A stretch of DNA of 64,000 nt from Pelecanus crispus (taxonomy: Eukaryota; Chordata; Aves; Pelecaniformes; Pelecanidae): contig NC_134676.1 of NCBI RefSeq assembly GCF_030463565.1, forward strand, positions 870,501-934,500. Reading direction: 5' to 3'. Shown in pieces: positions 57,311 to 64,000 of the stretch (positions are counted from its first letter, which is position 1; every line of letters starts with the position of its first letter). The position numbers and the translations under genes were made by a program. Below the pieces are notes generated by a model that worked only from the letters and a program-made list of their open reading frames with translations, was not told the DNA's origin and made no database searches.

Positions 57311-60280
57311 GCCGGAGGCTGCGGGCGAGAGGAGTGGGGAGGCCCAGGTACAGAGCTCCCTGCCCCGGATCCTGGGAACACCTCTCCTCAATTAGGTGGC
57401 TTATTTTTTGTGTGAAGCTGTGAAAGAGGCGGTAGGTTGGTAAGCCAGCATTTTCACTATTCACAGGGTGTTTTGCAAGCTGCCTTGAAGACAAGGGGCA
57501 TAGAAGGCTGTGTCCCATGCCATCACATCACCAGCTGCTTCCCACTGCCCCTGCAGGAGCCGTGAAAACCCTGGCGTGCAGCTTACACCGAGCCCTTGGC
57601 TGGTGATAAATACCCATCCTTAAGTGAGCGTGTTTGCGAGAAAATACAACAGCGGCACACAGTAGGAAATTTGTAGGAATTACTGTTTAGATTAGATTTG
57701 AGGCTCTCCGAGGAGGAACGTGCCTTCTATATCTCACCTCTCCGCCTGCAGCTGCGGTGCCCCAGCGCAGGTGACAGACCCTGCTCCCCGGGCGCTCGAC
57801 GGACACCCTGCCCCGCTGGCCAGCAGCCGGGCAGGGGATTTCTGAGAGGAGACGTCACCGCCAGCCCAGAGCGACTCGCGGTGAGGGGTGAGAGCTCTTT
57901 CCAGCGCCTCTGATGCGCTCCGCGTGCTCGGCCCCGATGGGGAGGTGCTGGATTTCCCTGCAGCCGATGCGTGCCCGGCACACGCTGGGTGGAATGTTTC
58001 TCCAGACCTCTTTCAAGTCATGCACTAACCAAATCTGCTGCAGCAAAACAACCCAGCCATGGCTTCCATCCCTGCGCTCGAAGGAGGAGAGTGGCCCGCG
58101 GGGCTGGCAGCACGCAGACCTCCTGCGGCCATCCCAGGCAGGCAGGGCTGGCACCACCAGCGCAGCCCCAGGACTGCTTCTTGCAATGAGAAATGGAGCC
58201 TGCGGTGGGTGCAGGGAGCAGGGTTTGGGAGAGGGAGAGGGTCTGGCTGCGACTGCGAGCGGCGTTAGCATCGTTAGCATCGTTAGCATTGTGTGCGGGG
58301 CAGCTACCGGGGCACGGAGGGTGCTGGGCAGGTCAGGAGGACCAACCTGCAGGTCCTCGCCAGCCATCAGCCGCAAGCAGTGTTTGCCCGGTTGCCAATA
58401 AGAAAACAACCCCCAGCAGCTGCATCTGACGGGATTTTTACCAGCGCTAGAAAAGAAATGCATTTGAAACAGGGACAAGGATTCAACCGGCCGGAGCAGA
58501 GGAGAGACGGCCTTGCAGCGGAGGAGAAGCGCAGCCGCACCACATAAAAGAAAGCGGGAGCATCGATTCGCTTTCAAGCCTGACCGAGGAAACACCCATT
58601 GGGTCGGGTGGGTGCTCAGGGAAGGTTCCCACTTTTTGACTTATTCATGGAAATGGGACACGGTCTTTTTAACTCTACAGGAAAGCTGTTCTTTGAAGAT
58701 TTGCCCCCATTGAAATCAACCTTTTCTGGGCTATCTTTGCGGTTTCCTTCCCTCCTTTGAAGCTGGTGTTTAGGGTCTCCAAGCATAAGGGGGTCTCCTG
58801 ACTGACTGCACCCAAAATAGTTTTAAAGTCTCTTTAAAACCGGGTGCTTGTCAGCCTGCTGGTGTGTGAAGATCTATGAATTTATTACCAGACGCATTCT
58901 CCCTCCTCAGCCGCGTTTCGCAGCCAAGGCTGCTGGTTTGCAGCATCTCCACTTGTAGTGAAAATGCGTTCCCTGGGGAAGGCGGCGAGGAGCGAGCCAC
59001 CTGCGGCTCCCGCCGCGCTGCCGTGCTAACGAGCCACCCTCTCCCTGAGTCTTGAAGCAGCTGCAGCAGCCAACAGAGGCAGGAGCCAGCGGCAAACAGA
59101 GCGGCACAGGGGACGGCGCCGTGGTGGGTGCTCAGAGCCCGGTCCTCGCTCCGGTGGGGACACCCAGAGCCTGGCCTGGGGCTGCCATGGCAGGAGGACG
59201 CAGCAGAGCTGCCTGAAATGGGGTGGGCATCCCAGAGGCTTTGCCACCCGTGCCTGGCAGGGACATCGCACCAGCCATGGGCCGCAACAGCGGCAGAGGA
59301 CGCCTGCAAAAATTGCTGTTTGGTGGCTGTAAAAGCATGAGCTGGACCCAGGCGGGACCCAGGCAGGACCCCGGCTGTCTCAGCACCAAGCCCCCATGCT
59401 TTCCCTGAGTCAGAGCCCTGAAGGAAGGCCCCGAGGTTTCTGCTGATGCAGCGCCGGGGTAGCTAAATGCTTTGTTGAATGCCTGCCCGAGTGTGCCTAA
59501 GTGCTTTCAGCCTGGGTGGCTGCTGAATTGGGTTTCCTGGGACAATTATTTTGAACATAAGTACCCAAAGTCTGCTCAAGTCCTTTTCTAAGTGCTTAAG
59601 TTATTTTGTTTTAAAAATTTGGCACTGCATCCTTATACCTGCGGTCAGACCAGTCCCAGATATGTATTTATTTTAATTATATTTGCAAAAACGCTTGCTG
59701 GACATAAAGAGCACACATCTCTTTCTGACTTTACTACCTACAGGATTTTCTTTCAGCCTTTGGGCTCACGCTTTTCTGGCAGCCCCAGGAGCCTGCTGCC
59801 CGTCCCCCCCGAGCCCCAGGCACAGGCTGGCCCACGCGTTGCTCGCATCCCACCAGGAACGTGCGGGAATTCAGCCCCAAGCCTCAGCGGGAAACAGCGT
59901 CAAACCCCAGGAATAATGCTGGCGTGCCAGCGGGGAGGGAGCGGTGTGCGTGCAGTTACCTCCTCCACTCCCTGCTGCTATAAATACAAGACAAGGGTTA
60001 GTTAAGCAGGGCTGCAAGAGCCTGGCAGGTGAGAGTTAGGCAGAAGTGACGGCCCTGCAGCGGGGGGATGCTCATGCGCACGCGTGGGTTGGGAAGAGAA
60101 CAGAACAGAACAGAAAGGCTGCAGGTGTTTGCGCCGGCGTGGTGGGCTCCATCTCTTCATCCCCACCTCCCGCTTTACAGCAAGGCACACCTCCGGTGGT
60201 GGGGCGGGCGGGCAGGCTGCCTCTGCCCCGCCAGCAGCTGCCGGTGACTGCAGGCTTTTGTGGTCCAAAACCACATAGAT
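57311..60280. other. Upstream intergenic DNA
   Basis: No gene recognised. A small 9-bp repeat (GCATCGTTA, 58267-58290) is present. Several stretches are mixed GC with no repeat homology. An AT-rich stretch at 59.5-59.75 kb is repeat-free. Confidence 0.5.
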
Positions 60281-60544
60281 GTGGCACTTTGGGCCATGGC
60301 TTAGTGGGCATGGTGGTGTTGGGTTGACGGTTGGACTGATGATCTTAGAGGTCCTTTCCAACCTCAATGATTCCTAGTTCGACTTTCATTAAAAAAAAAT
60401 CCAGCCAGCACGCCAGGAAGCATGAAATTAATTCTTCCTCTCCCCTTAATTAGTTTAGTGGTGGACTTGGTAGTGTTAGGTTAATGGTTGGGCTTGATGA
60501 TCTTAAAGGTCTTTTCCAATCTAAACGATTCCATGGTTCTGTGA
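60281..60544 (+). mobile_element. Composite of two CR1 tails (second copy in window)
   Basis: The first tail (GTGGCACTTTGGGCCATGG...GATCTTAGAGGTCCTTTCCAACCTCAATGATTCC) is joined by an 80-bp spacer to a second (GGTTAATGGTTGGGCTTGATGATCTTAAAGGTC...ACGATTCC). The same order, including the spacer with ATCCAGCCA...CAGGAA.CATGAAATT, occurs at 36592-36850, so this is one repeat unit and not two chance insertions. Confidence 0.85.
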
Positions 60545-60892
60545 GGTTCCTAGGGACTCAGGGAAACACGGAGACAACTGCCCTAGGTCTGGGGAAATTG
60601 CCAGCTCCCAGATTATTAGTCACGCTTCACTTAGTTAAACCACCAGGAATTTACTAAAGGCTTCGGGATTTAAGCTCGTCATCTCTTTTAATAGTTTACT
60701 GTGTTTTAAACCAGCTGGTTTGTGGCATTAGAAGTTTCCTGTGCTAATTACAGCACCTCCCTCCAAAAGCAAACCAGGAAGACCCCAGAGTGAAGAGCAC
60801 GTGGGGTTCCACGCCAGAGCCTCCTCTCTGGAGTGGAGCAAGAGGCAGTGAGGCCAGCGCTGCACCCAGCCCCGCTCCGCTGCTCGCTGGAG

Positions 60893-61158
60893 CAATGCAT
60901 GGCCCTGCAGCAATGCATGGCACTGCAGCAATGCATGCCTCTGCAGCGATGCGCGGCCCTGCAGCAATGCACGGCACCGCAGTGGTGCACTGCAGGGATG
61001 CACGGCACTGAAGGGATGCACGGCGATGCAGGGCTGCATGGCGATGCAGGGATGCACGGCACTGCAGGGATGCACGGCAATGCAGCAAGGCAGAGCACTG
61101 CAGCAATGCATGCCTCTGCAGCGATGTGCAGCCCTGCAGCAATGCACGGCGCTGCCAC
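60893..61158. repeat. 18-bp minisatellite CACTGCAGCAATGCATGG
   Basis: About 14 copies of CTGCAGCAATGCATGGCA with CTGCAGGGATGCACGG variants. Open frames (Met/His/Ala/Cys-rich) are artefacts. Confidence 0.92.
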
Positions 61159-61159
61159 T

Positions 61160-62845
61160 CGCCTGAGATGCTGCTGGGGAAGTTGTCCTCTGCCTGCTGG
61201 GGCAAACCCCCGTGGGCTGGCGCACGGCCGCGGCCCCTGGGGACGTGTCTGACTGCGTCGGCCTGACCTCACCAAGGACGAGCAGCTCTACTGTGGAAAA
61301 CACTAATGAAAGGGCTAAAGCTGGGAAGAGTGAGGGAGCGATTAGTGGTGTGCATACAGCTGAGCTCCCTGCAGATTACTTGTATTTAGACCTAATCCTC
61401 TGCATTGAAAAAAAAAATCCCAAATCTCTTCTTTTTTTTTTATGGAGTGATTATCATAGACTCCGGAATGATTGTGTAAAAATTAATCCTGGGGGATGAG
61501 ATCAGTTTTGGAGCTGCAGTGTGGTGCTGGCCAGACACATAAGAAGCTGGTAAACAAACCTTTCCCAGAGCGAGGGAATTAAGCTCCGGTCGGGCTCCCT
61601 TGGTTTCGATGCGCTGCGGGGGCTTATCTGATCGCTTCAGCCGGGTGCACGGGGTGGGCCAGGGATGCCCCAGGTCTCCGAAGGGCTTTCCAGGGTTTCC
61701 CGGGAGGCTGCGGTGGGTGCGGGGGCTGCAGAGCGGGCAAGGGGCTTTGATGGGAAAGAGCCGTGCCAGCAGCGGGGACCGCGCGGGGCACGCCGGTGCT
61801 CTTGTGCCGGATGCGGTATTGATGGGGACACAGGCGAGACAGGCTGATGGCACTGTCTGGTGGCCCTCATCCTCTCCCACAGCCCTTTGCCGTTCCTTAT
61901 GGGAAACATCTCGGGACTTCGGCCTCATCGGCATCGTCGGAGGAGGCTCCGGGCTGCCCGTGTCCCCCAGGCAGTGCCCGTCCACCGCGGGCATCGCCGC
62001 CCGTCCGGCCGCCCTCCAGGCTGAGCTGTGCGGTCATCCTCAGGGCTCCGGTTCAAAAAGGTGCTTAAGCCCAGCATTAGGAGCACGCGCCGTCCTGCTG
62101 CCAAGTGTGATGGATCTGTAACTATTCTGAAGTGATCCATGAATATTGCATGTGGATCCACTTATTGGAGCCTCCGCTGCATGGATGCCTGGGTCTGCTT
62201 TAATAGGTGGCTGTCAGGAAATGCAAGCAAGGGAGGAATAGCTCGAGATAAGCCCTTTTGCTGCCAGCAGCGGAGGGCTATTAGGAGGAGACGAGCGGCA
62301 GGGCAGGGGAAGGAGACCAGCGGGTTACCCCTTGTGCCGAGCCCGGGGGGACGCTGGCAGGCACGGGCGCGCTCGGCCGTTTGAAAACCTTTGCTCAGCT
62401 CCCGGGGCTGAGGGTCCCACAGCTGGGATGGGCAGGGAGGGAGGGGAAGGGGGAAAAAAAGGAAGGAGGAAGGAAGAAGGAGAGGTGACAGTGACCTCGG
62501 CGTCTCCCCGCGAACTTCTGCCGTCGTTTTGAACCCCCAAAAGCAAAGCCCCGAGGTGTGGCACCTGCCGGCGCGATGGCAGAGCTGCTGCTGCTGGTTT
62601 CCACGGCGGCAGGGGTTCCTCGGAGCAGCTCGGTTCAGTTCGGTCCCCGCCTCGGTGGTCCGGGGCGGCTGGAGGGGAACGGGCAAGAGTTGAACTGCAC
62701 GTGGAAAAGCCACTCCGAGTGGGGTTTTTGCAGTAATTTACTCCGTGACATTTAGTCAGAAGTTGGAGATTACGCCTTGGTTTAATTTTACGCATTAATC
62801 AACAAGAGAGGGAACATTTTATTTTTACGTAGATGGCCACTATTC
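61160..62845. other. Upstream intergenic DNA
   Basis: No gene, RNA or known repeat recognised apart from short poly(A/T) at about 61410-61440 and a purine patch at 62425-62485. Confidence 0.5.
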
Positions 62846-62920
62846 CTCTCCCATTTACACCGTGTGGCTCCGTTGATTTCATTAGGATCTGCCAGGCAGA
62901 AATGAGAGTGGAACTTGGCC
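62846..62920 (+). repeat. Ancient amniote interspersed repeat copy
   Basis: CATTTACACCGTGTGGCTCCGTTGATTTC...AAATGAGAGTGGAACTTGGCCCC matches, from memory, a widespread old reptile/bird repeat (TTTACACCAGTGTAACTCCATTGACTTC...AATGAGAGCAGAATTTGGCCC). Diverged copy; family name not assigned. Confidence 0.45.
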
Positions 62921-64000
62921 CCCTTAATTAAGACGACTGTTGCTAAAGGCGGAATGATGGAAAATAATTAACCCTGTAAAAAACCACACGATGCTGAGAA
63001 GGAGAAATACATAATTTAGGAATCAGGAGGCTGCTATGCAATATTAATTGCAGACAGCATGTCTGAACAGCACGACATACTGAGAGTCGTGCCGTTTGTC
63101 ACAAAGCCGCTGAAGAAGGCCGGTTTTGCTCTTGACATTAAATGAAGAGCCCAAAAGATGCATCTCTAGAGTAAATGGCTGCCACGGTGGGGCGGGGGGT
63201 CCGGCTCCGTTTTGGGGGGAGCGGGTGGTCTGCACGGGTCTGCCCACGGCAGTGCCGGCCGGGAGAGCCCGCTGCCCCACGGCACGGGGAGCGTGCGTCT
63301 CCCCTCCTAGATCTCTGCCAGGCAGGGACAAATACGCTGCCTCTGCTGGCAGAGGCTCAACCAATTTCATTAATTAAAGTTCTAATTGTGCTAAGGGAGC
63401 TTTGACCTCCTAGGAGGACCCTTGCCCTTCTTCGCAAAGAAAATTGGATTATTCCTACTAGTGCTGATTGTCAGTGCCTTCTTTGCTGCTCAAATATTCT
63501 CTCTACTTCCTAATCAAATGACTTAAAAAGGCCAAACATGGAACTTTCAACAGCAATAACAAATACGCCTATTTATTTAAACAGGCACAAGAAATAGTAA
63601 TTCAATAGGCAATTTCTGGAGAAGGCTATAAATGAATGCAAACAGAAGGTCCACTTGTCTCTGATGATGCTTTAAGGGTTAGATACTGGATTTAAAAGCT
63701 CTTTCAGTGCTTTCTTTTTAGCACAAAAGCATTACTTAGGACCCAGAGAAATGCCTTAGAGATGGGGATTGTTCGTCACACCAGGGATGGGGATAACAGC
63801 AGTGAGTAGCTGGATGATTGCAGGAGGAGGACATTGCCACAGTTGCACGGCAGAACAGGACCAGGAGTGTAAACACGCTTGTGCATCGTACGGACCAGCG
63901 GCAAACGAGCGCCAGGGGGGTCTGGGTGCCCTGGGGGGGCTGCAGCAAGGGCAGGGCTGCAGCAGCAGGGCAGGGAGGGCTCCCGTCCCCTCTCCCGTGG
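62921..64000. other. AT-rich intergenic DNA at right edge
   Basis: 62.92-63.1 and 63.35-63.75 kb are AT-rich, repeat-poor and look like conserved non-coding sequence (for example TTAATTAAAGTTCTAATTGTGC). No gene recognised. Confidence 0.4.

Noticed and set aside
58690-58735. CCCATTGAAATCAACC, possible third copy of the ancient foldback repeat
   Set aside because: Too short to separate from chance.

Overview
The window is vertebrate, almost certainly avian, genomic DNA. It holds two genes on the minus strand, several CR1 LINE 3' ends with the bird-type tail (ATTCTATGAT repeats), a solo LTR of an avian ERVL-like family, and very GC-rich minisatellites. The genes are ONECUT2 (CUT-homeodomain transcription factor; 2 coding exons, 483 codons) and ST8SIA3 (Golgi alpha-2,8-sialyltransferase; 4 coding exons, 380 codons). 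Order and orientation match human 18q21 (ST8SIA3 upstream of ONECUT2, same strand). That block corresponds, as I remember it, to the bird Z chromosome; this is inference.

Layout, left to right: 1-7688 is inferred ONECUT2 3'UTR, carrying six 8-mer miR-9 sites, a let-7 8-mer and two miR-218 8-mers. 7689-7975 is ONECUT2 exon 2 (homeodomain). 7976-26216 is the 18.2-kb intron, with two CR1s, a long foldback hairpin and a run of GC-rich and purine/pyrimidine arrays. 26217-27381 is ONECUT2 exon 1 (Pro/His-rich N-terminus and CUT domain), preceded on the minus strand by a CpG-island promoter with three CCAAT boxes among GC boxes. 27.8-42 kb is intergenic, with minisatellites, CR1s, a solo LTR with a perfect 5-bp target duplication and a 1.9-kb 21-bp minisatellite. 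About 42.5-47.7 kb is probably ST8SIA3 3' flank or 3'UTR. 47737-54550 is ST8SIA3, with minisatellites filling most of intron 1. 54.6-64 kb is ST8SIA3 promoter and upstream DNA with few recognisable features.

Both genes are expected to act in the nervous system: ONECUT2 as a nuclear DNA-binding regulator (also liver and pancreas), ST8SIA3 making oligosialic acid on glycoproteins and glycolipids. They are neighbours by synteny, not partners in one pathway. Most long open frames in the window come from repeat arrays whose unit is a multiple of three, or from simple repeats, and are not genes. I saw no convincing undescribed system. The strongest observations are the miR-9 site cluster, the roughly 50-bp hairpin in the ONECUT2 intron whose mismatches suit a plus-strand RNA, the squeezing of ST8SIA3 exon 2 between a minisatellite and a CR1 tail, a duplicated composite CR1-tail repeat, and the start-overlapping uORF of ONECUT2.
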